Shown: positions 37,218 to 47,182, numbered from the stretch's first letter. The stretch is DNA of 64,000 nt from Rhodopseudomonas sp. BAL398 (GCF_033001325.1 NZ_CP133111.1:2356001-2420000), one strand, 5' to 3'. Notes: generated from the sequence alone by a model not told the origin. Translations and numbers: made by a program.

Positions 37218-40010
37218 GTGCGCGAGGGACTGAGAATCTCGACCCGGCTGATCTTGTCAGTGATCTTGCTGGTCGTCCTGACCGCCGCGACCGTCGGGTA
37301 TCTCGGCTATCGCAGCGTCGCGGGCGTGGCGATCCCGCGTTATTTGGTGCGGATCGACGCCAATGCGCGCGCCCGCGCCGTCGATCTTGCCAACAGCATC
37401 AGCGGTGCCCGGGCCGACGTGAAAGGCTTTCGCCGCATCATCGGCATCGACGAGATCATGGCGCTGGGCCTCGATCCGTCGCTTCCCAGCGTCGGCGGCC
37501 AAACCTTGGCGCAATGGCGCGCCCGGATCGCCGCGCGGCTGGCGGTCGAGCTCGAGGTCAAGCCGGAGTTCTATCAATATCGGATCATCGGGCTGGCCGA
37601 CCAGGGCCGCGAAGTCGTCAGGGTCGAACGGCGGCAAGACGGCACCGTTCGAATCGTGCCGGACGCCGAATTGCAGCGCAAGGGCGACACCGGATATTTC
37701 AAGCAGGCGCTGGCGGCCCCCGATGGCGCGATCCTGATCTCGCCGGTCGAGCTCAACCGGGAGCACGGCGAGATCCAGACGCCGCACACCCCGGTGGTGA
37801 GAATCTCGACACCGCTATTCGCCCCCGACGGCACAAGGTACGGCCTGCTGATCGCCAATCTGGACCTGCGACCGGCGTTCGCCCAGATGACGGACCCCGC
37901 CAATCCGTTTGCCAAAGTGTATGTGGTGAACGACCGCGGCGAATATCTGGTCGATCCGGATCAGGGGCGAGCCTTCGCATTCGAATTCGGCAAGGCCTCC
38001 CGCATCCAGGACGATTTTCCGAGCCTCGCGGGCGCCCTCGCTTCGGGGCCGCAAAACCCCACCAACCCGGCCATCGTCGAGAACAGCCAGGGTGAAAGAT
38101 TTGCCGTGGGTTTTGCCGCGGCGCGGGTGAAGGACGCCGCGCCGATGTCGGTGGTCGAAGTCATGCCGGCAAGCAAGATTGTCGCCGTGCTGGTTGCGGC
38201 CGCCCGCGATTCGATCCTGCTCGGCGGCTCCGCCGCGGTGCTGGCCGCGGTGCTGCTCGGATATGCGCTGACCCGAACGCTGACCCGGCCGCTGAGCCAG
38301 ATGACCGCGGCGGCGGCGGCCTTTGCGGCGGGCGAGCCGATGCAGCTGCCGGCGCACGCCAGCGGCGAGGTCGGCGTGCTGGCGCGCGCCTTCAACAAAA
38401 TGATTCAGGAGGTGAGCGCGAAGAACGCCGCGATTCGGCACGAGAAAGACGTGTTCGAGAGCATCATGACGGCGATGGCAGATTCGGTTCTGCTGATCGA
38501 TCGCGATGGCAACATCGTCTACGCCAACCGCGCCAATCAGGAACTGCTCGGGTCATTGAATGTGACCGGCACCAAATGGCGCGATCTGTACGACATCTAT
38601 CTGCCGGACGGCACGACGCTGCTTGCGCCGGAGCAATGGCCGACCTCGCGCGCCTTGCGCGGCGAAATCGTGGACAATTACGAGCTGATCTACCGGCGTC
38701 GCGAGTCCGGCAAGACCGTCCAGGTGTTGGGCAGCGCGCGTCCGATCCAGGATGAGTCGGGCACCAAAGCCGGCGGGGCTGTGGTGGTGTTCCGCGACGT
38801 CACCGAGATCAGGGCGACCGAGCGCAAGCTTCACCAGTCGCAGAAGCTCGAAGCGATCGGCCAGCTCACCGGCGGCGTGGCGCACGATTTCAACAACATG
38901 CTGACCGTCATTGCCGGCACGGCCGAGATCTTGACCGAAGACCTCGGCGACCGGCCGGAACTTGTCGCCTTCGTTCAGATGATCGCGCAAGCCGCCGACC
39001 GCGGCGCCGACCTGACGCGGCATTTGCTCGCATTCGCCCGCAAGCAACCGCTGCAGCCCACCAGTGTCGACGTCAACGCCATGGTTCTCAGCTTGAAGCA
39101 AATGCTCCGACCGACGCTGGGCGAGCACATCGAGATCGACTCGATGCTGGAAGAGGACACCGAACCCGCGGACATCGATCCGTCGCAGCTTTCCGCCGCC
39201 TTGCTCAACCTCGCCGTCAATGCCCGCGACGCCATGCCGAATGGCGGCAAGCTGATGCTCGAGACCGGCAATGTGGTGCTCGACGAGTCCTATGCAATCC
39301 ACAATCCCGACGCCCGACCCGGCCCCTACGTGATGATCGCCGTCAGCGATACCGGCACCGGCATCCCGGTCCAGCTGCGCGACAAGGTGTTCGACCCCTT
39401 CTTCACCACCAAGGCGGTCGGCAAGGGCACCGGTCTCGGCCTCAGCATGGTCTATGGCTTCGTCAAACAGTCGAACGGGCATATCAAGATCTACAGCGAG
39501 GAAGGCCACGGCACCACGATCCGGCTGTATTTGCCGCGCGCCGGCACCAAGGCGGACGCCGCAGCGGTCGCCGCGCCAGTCGAGGGCGGCAGCGAGACCG
39601 TGTTGGTCGTCGAGGACGACGCCCTGGTGCGCGACTTCGTGGTCGCCCAGCTGCACAGCCTTGGCTACCGAACCATCGCGGCGCCCGACGGCAAGACCGC
39701 GCTGGCGCAAGCCGAGGAGGGCGCGGCGTTCGATCTGCTGTTCACCGACGTGATCATGCCGGGTGGCCTCAACGGCAGGCAGCTTGCCGGCGCCATATCG
39801 ACGTTTCGCCCGCTGAGAGTTCTTTACACCTCCGGCTACACCGAAAACGCCATCGTCCATCACGGCCGCCTCGACGCCGGCGTGCTGCTATTGCCAAAGC
39901 CCTATCGCAAGTCCGATCTCGCGCGGATGGTGCGGGCGGCGTTGCTGTCCGAACCGATGCGGTCGGCCCCCGAGAGCGCCGAATCGCGGGTCAAGACCGC
40001 CACCGGCTAG
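37218..40010 (+). CDS. Hybrid sensor histidine kinase (membrane sensor, HAMP, PAS, HisKA, HATPase, receiver)
   Basis: The 930-residue protein begins at GTG (37218) behind GGAGGAG. Domains in order: membrane helix (11-30), periplasmic dCache-like sensor (about 35-320), second helix (about 325-350), HAMP (about 350-400), PAS (about 410-530), HisKA with phospho-acceptor His 556 in GGVAHDFNN, HATPase_c (SAALLNLAVNARDAMPNGG; GTGLGLSMVYGF) and a C-terminal receiver with Asp 844 in LLFTDVIMPGG. It probably senses a small periplasmic ligand. There is no response-regulator gene beside it, so the output protein is elsewhere. The open frame continues upstream across the antisense of ppc, which is a shadow. 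Confidence 0.9.
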   Translation: MREGLRISTRLILSVILLVVLTAATVGYLGYRSVAGVAIPRYLVRIDANARARAVDLANSISGARADVKGFRRIIGIDEIMALGLDPSLPSVGGQTLAQWRARIAARLAVELEVKPEFYQYRIIGLADQGREVVRVERRQDGTVRIVPDAELQRKGDTGYFKQALAAPDGAILISPVELNREHGEIQTPHTPVVRISTPLFAPDGTRYGLLIANLDLRPAFAQMTDPANPFAKVYVVNDRGEYLVDPDQGRAFAFEFGKASRIQDDFPSLAGALASGPQNPTNPAIVENSQGERFAVGFAAARVKDAAPMSVVEVMPASKIVAVLVAAARDSILLGGSAAVLAAVLLGYALTRTLTRPLSQMTAAAAAFAAGEPMQLPAHASGEVGVLARAFNKMIQEVSAKNAAIRHEKDVFESIMTAMADSVLLIDRDGNIVYANRANQELLGSLNVTGTKWRDLYDIYLPDGTTLLAPEQWPTSRALRGEIVDNYELIYRRRESGKTVQVLGSARPIQDESGTKAGGAVVVFRDVTEIRATERKLHQSQKLEAIGQLTGGVAHDFNNMLTVIAGTAEILTEDLGDRPELVAFVQMIAQAADRGADLTRHLLAFARKQPLQPTSVDVNAMVLSLKQMLRPTLGEHIEIDSMLEEDTEPADIDPSQLSAALLNLAVNARDAMPNGGKLMLETGNVVLDESYAIHNPDARPGPYVMIAVSDTGTGIPVQLRDKVFDPFFTTKAVGKGTGLGLSMVYGFVKQSNGHIKIYSEEGHGTTIRLYLPRAGTKADAAAVAAPVEGGSETVLVVEDDALVRDFVVAQLHSLGYRTIAAPDGKTALAQAEEGAAFDLLFTDVIMPGGLNGRQLAGAISTFRPLRVLYTSGYTENAIVHHGRLDAGVLLLPKPYRKSDLARMVRAALLSEPMRSAPESAESRVKTATG

Positions 40011-40016
40011 AGCCAT

Positions 40017-40108
40017 CCCGGCTCTGATAGATCAGAACCGGAGCTCTGGATTCTTGTTTTGACGCGGTTTCTTCACGCGAACCGGTACCCGCTTCGCTCG
40101 AAAACGCT
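40017..40108. repeat. Rhizobiales-type palindromic intergenic element (GACGCG-TTCTTCACGCGAACCGG type)
   Basis: GGCTCTGATAGATCAGAACC is followed by TTGTTTTGACGCGGTTTC, TTCACGCGAACCGGTACC and TTCGCTCGAAAACGCTC. This string is familiar from many intergenic regions of Bradyrhizobium and its relatives. It lies between the convergent kinase and CoA-ligase genes. Confidence 0.7.
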
Positions 40109-40113
40109 CGACA

Positions 40114-41658
40114 TCAGATCGCCCGTCCCGCCTTGGCCCAATACGGGTCGCGCAGCCGCCGCTTGAAGATCTTGCCGGAATCCTCCCGCGGCAGCTGGTC
40201 CATGATCTCGATGTGCTTGGGCACCTTGTAGCCGGCCAGCGCCTTCTTCAATTCGGCGCGGATGAAATCCGGGTGCAGCGTGACGCCGGGCTGCGGCTCC
40301 AGCATCGCCATCAGCGCCTCGCCGAATTCCGCATCGGGGATCCCGAACACCGCGCAGTCATGCACCCCGGGCACGGCATGCAGCACGGCCTCGATCTCCG
40401 CCGGGTAGATGTTGACGCCGCCGGAAATCACCATGTCGCGCTTGCGGTCGCAGATGAAGACGTAGCCGTCTTCGTCGATATAGCCGACGTCGCCCGAGGT
40501 GATGAAGCCGTCGCGGTCGATCTCGGCGCGCTTCTCCGGCTTGTTGTGATAGGTGAAATCCGGATTGCCGGGGATCCGCGAGAAGATCTCGCCGATCTGC
40601 CCCTGCGGCAATTCGTTGTTGTCGTCGTCGACGAATTTGAGTTCGGCGCCGGGCGCGATCTTGCCGACGGTGCCGGGCTTCTTCAGCGCATCCTCGGAGC
40701 TGGCGAAGGTGACGGCACCGGATTCGGTGGAGCCGTAGAATTCATAGATCACCGGCCCCCACCATTCGATCATCGCCCGCTTGACCTCGGCCGGGCAAGG
40801 CGCTGCCGCGTGGATGATATGGCGCAGCGACGAGACGTCGTATTTGTCGCGGACATCCTGCGGCAGCTTCATCAGCCGGATGAACATGGTCGGCACCATG
40901 AAGGCGGTGTCGATCTGCTGGTCCTGCACGAGTTGCAAAAACTCCTCCGGCGCAAAGCGCGGCATCAGCACCAACGCGCCGCCGAGTCTGCCGGCACGCA
41001 GCCCGAACGCGTTCGGCGCCGAATGGTACAGCGGCCCCGGCAGCAGCGTGCGGGCCCCGGGCTTCAGCCCATAGATCATCGCCCGCATCGCTTCGGCATT
41101 GGCGGCCTGCTCCGGCGTCGGCGCGTTGCGCCGCACCCCCTTGGGATGGCCGGTGGTGCCGGAGGTGTAGATCATGTTCGAGGGCTGCGGCAGCTTTGGT
41201 CCGGCATAGGGCGCCTGCTTGGCTGCCCATGAATCGAGATCGATCGCGCCGGCCGGCGCAGCCAGAGGGTCCGGATCGATCTTGTAGTTCGACAGGATTT
41301 CCGGCGGCGTCGGCACGCTGAGCACGGTGATTCCGGTGGCGGTCACGGCGTCGAGCCCGTGCAGCAGATCGGCATGGCCGAGCAGCACGCGCGAGCCGGA
41401 ATCGCCGACCACATAGGCGATTTCCTCCGGCTTGAAATGCCAATTGACCGGCACCGCATAGGCCCCCAGCATCATCACCGCATAGGCGACCTCGATGAAG
41501 GCGATGTCGTTGCGCATCAGCACGCAGACGCTGTCACCGGGCTTGACGCCCAGCTGCTGCAAGCCGCCGGCAATGCGGGCGACGCGCGCATCGACCTCGT
41601 CGAACGAGCGGCGACGCTCGCCGGAGATGATGCCGTGAAACAGAGGGGATGTTTGCAT
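40114..41658 (-). CDS. Acyl-CoA synthetase (AMP-dependent, class I ANL)
   Basis: The 514-residue enzyme has the P-loop MIYTSGTTGHPKGVRR (about residue 165), YEFYGSTESG (about 312), TSGDVGYIDEDGYV and the C-terminal lysine region PREDSGKIFKRRL. It activates a carboxylic acid to its CoA thioester; substrate class cannot be fixed from motifs. It may form a transcript with the crotonase at 41843-42655 upstream, but a repeat of about 180 bp separates them. It belongs to the acyl-CoA catabolic block reaching to 55.6 kb. Confidence 0.9.
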   Translation of the reverse strand: MQTSPLFHGIISGERRRSFDEVDARVARIAGGLQQLGVKPGDSVCVLMRNDIAFIEVAYAVMMLGAYAVPVNWHFKPEEIAYVVGDSGSRVLLGHADLLHGLDAVTATGITVLSVPTPPEILSNYKIDPDPLAAPAGAIDLDSWAAKQAPYAGPKLPQPSNMIYTSGTTGHPKGVRRNAPTPEQAANAEAMRAMIYGLKPGARTLLPGPLYHSAPNAFGLRAGRLGGALVLMPRFAPEEFLQLVQDQQIDTAFMVPTMFIRLMKLPQDVRDKYDVSSLRHIIHAAAPCPAEVKRAMIEWWGPVIYEFYGSTESGAVTFASSEDALKKPGTVGKIAPGAELKFVDDDNNELPQGQIGEIFSRIPGNPDFTYHNKPEKRAEIDRDGFITSGDVGYIDEDGYVFICDRKRDMVISGGVNIYPAEIEAVLHAVPGVHDCAVFGIPDAEFGEALMAMLEPQPGVTLHPDFIRAELKKALAGYKVPKHIEIMDQLPREDSGKIFKRRLRDPYWAKAGRAI

Positions 41659-41745
41659 TGTCTATTCCGATCTTTCGTCGGGTTGCGAGGTCCTCATGTG
41701 GGGAGCGCGTCTTCGCGCGTCTCAAGCCATGAGGATGAGGCTTAC

Positions 41746-41827
41746 CGTCATTGCGAGCGAAGCGAAGCAATCCAGGGCTGGAGGCGAAGACTGGATTGCT
41801 TCGTCGCAAGTGCTCCTCGCAATGACG
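41746..41827. repeat. Palindromic intergenic repeat, family 1 (copy 7)
   Basis: CGTCATTGCGAGCGAAGCGA to CTCGCAATGACG. A second short palindrome with CTCATG...CATGAGG arms (about 41693-41739) lies beside it. Confidence 0.92.
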
Positions 41828-41842
41828 GGGATCGTTTGTTGG

Positions 41843-42655
41843 TCACACGTCTGCGAAGCGCGGCGCGCGTTTTTCAATATTGGCGCGCACCGCCTCGAGC
41901 TGATTCGTCGATCCGATCAGCTTTTGCTGCTCGACGCTTTCGGCGAGCAGCGCCGGGCCGGGATCGACCGACAGATTGTTGAGCATCCGCTTGGCGGCGC
42001 GGATCGCGTCCGGATTCTTGCCGGCAATATCGCGTGCCATCTGCAGCGCGGCGGCGCGCGGATCGTCGACGATCTGCGTCGCCAAACCGTAGCTCATCGC
42101 CTCCTGGGCCGAGAAGATCCGTCCGGTATAGGTCAGCTCACGCAGGATATCGTCGCGCACCAAAGAGGCCAGGATCGGCGTGCCGGCCATGTCCGGCACC
42201 AGCCCCCATTTGATTTCCATGATCGACATCCGCGTATCCGCGGTCAGCAACCTGATGTCGGCGCCGAGCGCGAGCTGGAAGCCGCCGCCGAAGGCGACGC
42301 CGTGGATCGCGGCGATCACCGGCACCGGCAGCATCCGCCAGCCCCACACCGCCTGCTGGGCGGCATTGGCAAGGCCATGGGTGCGCTTGGTGAGGTCGCG
42401 GAACTCGCCGCCGGGCACGCCATTGCCGCCGCTCTCCTTCATCGCGGCGAAGCGGCCCATGTCGAGCCCGGCGCAGAACGCCTTGCCCTCGCCGCTCAGC
42501 ACCACCGCGCGCAGACCCTTCTCGCTCGCCAGCCGCTCGGTGGTCTTGACCAGCGCCTCGAACATCGCGGCGTCGAGCGCATTCATCTTGTCGGCCCGCA
42601 CCAGCCGGACGTCGGCCACGCCATCCGTGATCGTTACCGCAACGCGATCATCCAT
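41843..42655 (-). CDS. Enoyl-CoA hydratase/isomerase (crotonase family)
   Basis: The 270-residue protein has both oxyanion-hole segments, GKAFCAGLDMGRF (about residue 58) and AIHGVAFGGGFQLALGADIRL (about 116), and the catalytic-region Glu in MSIMEIKWGLVPDM. It hydrates an enoyl-CoA, or isomerises one, during chain shortening. It diverges from the dienoyl-CoA-reductase-like SDR with a 104-bp gap that must hold both promoters; I found no convincing operator there. Confidence 0.88.
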   Translation of the reverse strand: MDDRVAVTITDGVADVRLVRADKMNALDAAMFEALVKTTERLASEKGLRAVVLSGEGKAFCAGLDMGRFAAMKESGGNGVPGGEFRDLTKRTHGLANAAQQAVWGWRMLPVPVIAAIHGVAFGGGFQLALGADIRLLTADTRMSIMEIKWGLVPDMAGTPILASLVRDDILRELTYTGRIFSAQEAMSYGLATQIVDDPRAAALQMARDIAGKNPDAIRAAKRMLNNLSVDPGPALLAESVEQQKLIGSTNQLEAVRANIEKRAPRFADV

Positions 42656-42759
42656 TGAGGGGTCTCCTGCCCGTTTTATTATGGCGCCACAAAAAAGCGT
42701 TGTCGGGATTTAGTCAATCGCCTAATTAACTGCAACCTTCCTCTTTCCGGGCAGCTCCC

Positions 42760-43632
42760 ATGTTCAATGATCAACTTCTGGCAGGCCGGCGCATCCTGAT
42801 CACCGGCGGCGGCACCGGCCTCGGCAAAGCGATGGCGGCGCGTTTCCTCAGCCTCGGCGCTGAAATCCACATCTGCGGCCGCCGCAAGGGCGTGTGCGAC
42901 GACACCGCGACCGAATTGATGGCCGAATTCGGCGGCAAGGTGATGACCTATGGGGTCGACATCCGCGATTCCGCCGCGGTCGACCACATGGTCGAGACCA
43001 TCTTCGAGGGTGGTCCGCTCACCGACCTGATCAACAACGCTGCCGGCAATTTCATCTCGCGGACCGAGGAATTGAGCCCGCGTGGCTTCGACGCGGTCGC
43101 CAATATCGTGATGCACGGCACGTTCTACGTCACCCACGCGGTCGGCAAGCGCTGGATCGCGGGCGGCCATCGCGGCAATGTGGTGTCGATCACCACCACC
43201 TGGGTCCGCAATGGCAGCCCCTATGTGGTGCCGTCGGCGATGAGCAAATCGGCGATCCACGCCATGACGATGTCGCTGGCCACCGAATGGGGCCGCTACG
43301 GCATCAGGCTCAACACCATTGCGCCGGGCGAAATTCCCACCGAAGGCATGAGCAAGCGGATCAAGCCTGGCGACGAGGCCGGCGCCCGCACCAAGGCGCT
43401 CAATCCGATGGGCCGGGTCGGCACCATGGAGGAACTGCAGAACGTCGCGGTGTTCCTGATCTCCGGCGGCTGCGACTGGATCAATGGCGAGACCATCGCG
43501 ATGGATGGCGGTCAGGGCCTGGCCATGGGCGGCAATTTCTATCAGCTGCGCGACTGGAGCGACGCCGACTGGACCCAGGCCCGTGACTCGATCAAGGCGC
43601 AAAACGAAAAGGACCGCGCGCAACGGGGGTAG
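42760..43632 (+). CDS. SDR of the 2,4-dienoyl-CoA reductase type
   Basis: The 290-residue SDR has ITGGGTGLGKAMA (about residue 14), the NNAAGNFISRTEELSPRGF signature and PSAMSKSAIHAM, in which the usual catalytic Tyr is missing, as in 2,4-dienoyl-CoA reductases. The C-terminal YQLRDWSDADW also fits that group. It would reduce a 2,4-dienoyl-CoA with NADPH so that unsaturated chains can enter beta-oxidation. It points to unsaturated or cyclic-derived substrates for the neighbouring CoA ligases. Confidence 0.85.
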   Translation: MFNDQLLAGRRILITGGGTGLGKAMAARFLSLGAEIHICGRRKGVCDDTATELMAEFGGKVMTYGVDIRDSAAVDHMVETIFEGGPLTDLINNAAGNFISRTEELSPRGFDAVANIVMHGTFYVTHAVGKRWIAGGHRGNVVSITTTWVRNGSPYVVPSAMSKSAIHAMTMSLATEWGRYGIRLNTIAPGEIPTEGMSKRIKPGDEAGARTKALNPMGRVGTMEELQNVAVFLISGGCDWINGETIAMDGGQGLAMGGNFYQLRDWSDADWTQARDSIKAQNEKDRAQRG

Positions 43633-43666
43633 CGTCTCGCTGCTATCGTCGTTGACTCCCCGTGGC

Positions 43667-43780
43667 TCCCCTCCCCCTTGCGGGGAGGGGTCGGGGGTGG
43701 GGGTCCCCGAGCCAGCGCACGTGGCCTTCCCCCACCCGACCGGCCTTACGGCCGGCCACCCTCCCCGCAAGGGGGAGGGA
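43667..43780. repeat. Large palindromic repeat, family 4 variant (CCCTCCCCCTTGCGGGGAGGG)
   Basis: CCCCTCCCCCTTGCGGGGA at the left pairs with TCCCCGCAAGGGGGAGG at the right, and GGGTCGGGGGTGGG pairs with CCCACCCGACC inside. It lies between the SDR and the CoA ligase and could form a stem of more than 40 bp. Confidence 0.85.
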
Positions 43781-43923
43781 TGTTTTGCGCGAGCGTCAAA
43801 CAACTAATCACTCCGCCGCCGCTCGACACCCCAGCTCGCTCCCTCCCGCTTGTGTTTGCCCGCAAACCGCGGCAGACTTTCTGGCAACAACAAGCAACTA
43901 ATAAAAACCTCCAGGGAGCGACA

Positions 43924-45501
43924 ATGTCCGAGAGCCAGGAGCCGAACACGCTTGCCGGCGTGGTCCGCGCGCAGGCGGCCGCGCGCGGCGATGAGGTGCT
44001 GTTCGAATTCGAGGGGCGGCAAACCAGCTTCGCGCAATTCGATGCCCACACCAACCAGATCGCCCATGCGCTGGTTGCGTCCGGCGTCAAGCCGCACGAG
44101 CGCGTCGCTTATCTCGGCAAGAACAGCGACATCTATTTCGAGCTGCTGCTCGGCGCCATCAAGGCCAATGTGGTGATGGCACCAGTGAACTGGCGGCTCG
44201 CGGCTCCCGAGATCGCCTTCATCGTCGAGGACTGCAAGGCGGCGATCCTGTTCGTCGGCCCGGAATTCGTCGACCAGGTCCGCGGCATCAAGGCGCAGAT
44301 ACCCGGCGTGCGCCACATCATCACCACCGAGGGCGGCGCGCCGGAATGGCAGGATTTCGCCACATGGCGCGACGCCCAGCCGGCGGACGATCCGAACATC
44401 GCGATCGGGCCCACCGACATCGCGATCCAGCTCTACACCTCCGGCACCACCGGCAAGCCGAAAGGCGCGATGCTCTCCCACGCCAACTTCCTGTCGCTGG
44501 TCCGCGCCGGGCAGGACAACAAGCCGGACTGGAACAGATGGTCGACCGAGGATGTCTCGCTGGTGGCGATGCCGGTGTTCCACATCGGCGGCTCCGGCTG
44601 GGGCATGATGGGGATCTATCATGGCGCCAAGGGCGTGATCGCCCGCGAATTCGATCCGACCAAAATTCTCGACTTCTTCGAACACGCCAGGATCACCAAG
44701 CTGTTCATGGTGCCGGCCGCGATGCAATTCGTGGTACGGCAGCCGCGCGCCCGCGAGGTCGATTTCTCGCGGCTGAAATACATGCTGTACGGCGCCTCGC
44801 CGATTCCGGCCGCGCTGCTGAAGGAATGTATCGAGGTGTTCAAATGCGGCTTCGTGCAGATGTACGGCATGACCGAGACCACCGGCACCATCGTGGCGCT
44901 GGCGCCCGAGGATCATGTTGAGGGGCTGGAGCGGATGCGCTCGGCCGGCAAGGCGCTGCCCGGGGTCGAGATCGCGATCCTCGATCCCGACGGCAACCGC
45001 CTGCCGCCGCGCGAGGTCGGCGAGATCGCCACCCGCTCCGGCTCCAACATGGCCGGCTACTGGAATCTGCCGGAAGCGACGCAGAAAACCATCGACGCCG
45101 ACAACTGGCTGCGCACCGGCGACGCCGGCTATCAGGACGAAGATGGCTATCTCTATATCCACGACCGCATCAAGGACATGATCATCTCCGGCGGCGAGAA
45201 TATCTATCCGGCCGAAGTCGAGAGCGCGATCTGCGATTATCCGGACGTCGCCGAAGTCGCGGTGGTCGGCGTGCCCGACGAGCAATGGGGCGAAGCCGTC
45301 AAGGCGATGGTGGTGATGAAGCCCGGCAAGGAAGCCACCGCGCAGGATATCATCGCCTTCACCCGCAGCCGCATCGCCGGCTTCAAGACGCCGAAATCGA
45401 TCGACTTCATCCCGGCGCTGCCGCGCAACGCCTCGGGCAAGATCCTGCGCCGGCATCTGCGCGCCCCGTATTGGAGCGGCAAGGACCGGCAGGTGAACTA
45501 A
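43924..45501 (+). CDS. Long-chain/medium-chain fatty-acid-CoA ligase
   Basis: The 525-residue ANL enzyme has the P-loop IQLYTSGTTGKPKGAMLSH (about residue 178), MYGMTETTGT (about 315), RTGDAGYQDEDGYL and the C-terminal PRNASGKILRRHLR with the catalytic Lys. The N-terminus fits FadD3- or MenE-like ligases. It starts at the ATG at 43924 after CAGGGAG. Together with the dienoyl reductase it may handle an unsaturated or ring-derived acid. It converges with the thiolase-like gene, with only 6 bp between the stops. Confidence 0.9.
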   Translation: MSESQEPNTLAGVVRAQAAARGDEVLFEFEGRQTSFAQFDAHTNQIAHALVASGVKPHERVAYLGKNSDIYFELLLGAIKANVVMAPVNWRLAAPEIAFIVEDCKAAILFVGPEFVDQVRGIKAQIPGVRHIITTEGGAPEWQDFATWRDAQPADDPNIAIGPTDIAIQLYTSGTTGKPKGAMLSHANFLSLVRAGQDNKPDWNRWSTEDVSLVAMPVFHIGGSGWGMMGIYHGAKGVIAREFDPTKILDFFEHARITKLFMVPAAMQFVVRQPRAREVDFSRLKYMLYGASPIPAALLKECIEVFKCGFVQMYGMTETTGTIVALAPEDHVEGLERMRSAGKALPGVEIAILDPDGNRLPPREVGEIATRSGSNMAGYWNLPEATQKTIDADNWLRTGDAGYQDEDGYLYIHDRIKDMIISGGENIYPAEVESAICDYPDVAEVAVVGVPDEQWGEAVKAMVVMKPGKEATAQDIIAFTRSRIAGFKTPKSIDFIPALPRNASGKILRRHLRAPYWSGKDRQVN

Positions 45502-45507
45502 GTCCGA

Positions 45508-47016
45508 TCAGCCGGCCCGCCACTCCAGCACGCCGTCGGCGGCGGTGCTGATCGGCCCGTGCGTGCCGACCGGCGTGCGATCCATGTCGGTCAGATGCGC
45601 CAGCGTGGCTGCGTCCTGCGCCGGCACCCGGGCCAGCGCGCGGGCGCCCTCGGGCGTGCGCAGCATCACCACGCCATGCTCGATCTCGTTAGCGCCGCGA
45701 TAGATCAGGGTGAAACTCTCCACGATGCCGTCGCCGCTGGCTTGGGTGACGAAGGCCGGCACCTCGCCGCGCGCGGCGTCGGCCTTGGCCTGGACGCTGA
45801 CATCCTGCGCCAGCGCCGATTCAGCAGGCTCTCGCGACAACACCAGGCCATGGTGTTTGGTGACGAAGCCGCCCTGCCCGTACAACAGCCCAAGCCTGGC
45901 GCCATCGCGCAATTTGCGCACCATCGCACAGGCGGCGTGGGTCATATAGGTGTTGAGCGGCGCGCCGAAGAAGGTCAGCCCGCCGGTCACGGTCGGCTGC
46001 ACGTCGGCGCCCAGCCCCAACGTCCGCCGCGCCATTTTCGGCACCACCGGAAAGCACGAATACAGCTCGATGGCGTCAAAGGCGCGCCCGCCGACCAGCG
46101 CCATGATCGCCGCCAGCACCGCGTTCTGGGCGTGGCTGTGATAGAACTGATCACGGGCCAGATAGTCGCGCGGCTCCTCGGCCGAGGCGCCACCGTGAAG
46201 ATAGACCATCCGATCCTCGGCGATGCCGGCTTCGCGGGCGCGCGCCAGCGAGGTCAGCAGCACCGCGGCGCCCTGGTTCACGCTCGGATTGGCGACCATC
46301 AGCTTGGTATAGGGCCAGGCGATCAGCCGGTTGTCGGCAGATGGCGTGGTGATCTCGTCGGGCGACCGGGCGCGCTTGATCCAGGCATTGGGATTATGCG
46401 CCGCGACCTCGGAATAGCGCGCCCATAATTCGCCGGACTCGGCCAAGGCCTGGCGCGGGGTCTGGCCCCAATGCGCGGCGCTGGCGGCCTCGTAGAGCGG
46501 ATAGACCGTGATCGGCCGTGCCACGCCGAGCGTGGTCGCGATCGGCTGCTGAAACGCCGCGTTACGCTTGGGCTCCGGCACGTCATGGGCGAACGGCGTC
46601 CATGGCAGCGTGACCCCGGCGCGCTGCGCCTTGGTGGCGGTCGATTGCGCCTCGGCGCCGCACACCACGGCAACGCTGGATTCGCCGCGCGCGATCCGCA
46701 GCGCGGCTTCGTGAATAAAACGGATCGGGCTCTCGCCGCCGACCGGGCCGTAATAGGCATGCGCCGGCTTGACGCCAAGCCGCGCGCTGAGCTGCTGTGC
46801 CGGATCGCTGTAGCGCCAGCTCAGAAAGTTGACGATGTCGAGCGAGTCGACCTCGCCGATCAGTGCCGCGGCGCTGTCCTGCCCGGCGCGCATGATTGCC
46901 TCCTGCAGCAGCGCCAGCGGTTCCAGCCCTGCGCTGAGGTCCTTTGGATGGTCGGCGATTTCGCCGATGCCGACAATGACGGGAATGCGGGCGGGATCGA
47001 GTTGGGCTGTTGCCAT
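45508..47016 (-). CDS. Thiolase-like protein (acetyl-CoA acetyltransferase family, TLP1 type) lacking the nucleophilic Cys
   Basis: The 502-residue protein has an N-terminal thiolase domain (IPVIVGIGEIADHP), but the nucleophile loop reads YYGPVGGESPIRFIHEAALRI, with Glu-Ser where thiolases carry Cys. The C-terminal part has a TLP1-type extra domain (GDGIVESFTLIYRGANEIEHG). Thiolase-like proteins of this type bind CoA but may not be thiolases. I chose the ATG at 47016 (MATAQLDPARIPV), because the 53 upstream codons are Arg/Ala-rich and unlike the family. It is convergent with the CoA ligase and probably belongs to the same acyl-CoA block. Confidence 0.8.
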   Translation of the reverse strand: MATAQLDPARIPVIVGIGEIADHPKDLSAGLEPLALLQEAIMRAGQDSAAALIGEVDSLDIVNFLSWRYSDPAQQLSARLGVKPAHAYYGPVGGESPIRFIHEAALRIARGESSVAVVCGAEAQSTATKAQRAGVTLPWTPFAHDVPEPKRNAAFQQPIATTLGVARPITVYPLYEAASAAHWGQTPRQALAESGELWARYSEVAAHNPNAWIKRARSPDEITTPSADNRLIAWPYTKLMVANPSVNQGAAVLLTSLARAREAGIAEDRMVYLHGGASAEEPRDYLARDQFYHSHAQNAVLAAIMALVGGRAFDAIELYSCFPVVPKMARRTLGLGADVQPTVTGGLTFFGAPLNTYMTHAACAMVRKLRDGARLGLLYGQGGFVTKHHGLVLSREPAESALAQDVSVQAKADAARGEVPAFVTQASGDGIVESFTLIYRGANEIEHGVVMLRTPEGARALARVPAQDAATLAHLTDMDRTPVGTHGPISTAADGVLEWRAG

Positions 47017-47182
47017 TTTTGTTGTCGCTTTTCTTATTGTGGCTTTGGCGATCGACGATGCGTTACGCGCCGGGTGGCCCACCGTCCGCTCGCGGATGCA
47101 CGCTAGCGCATCCGCACAGGCGCTGCCAAGCTGGCAGGGCCTGATCCCGTGAGCGTTGACCGAAAAACTAACCAAGGATGAC

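Noticed and set aside
35946-40010. A 1354-codon frame for the histidine kinase
   Set aside because: The first 424 codons are antisense to ppc and the membrane-protein gene; the GTG at 37218 has a strong ribosome site.
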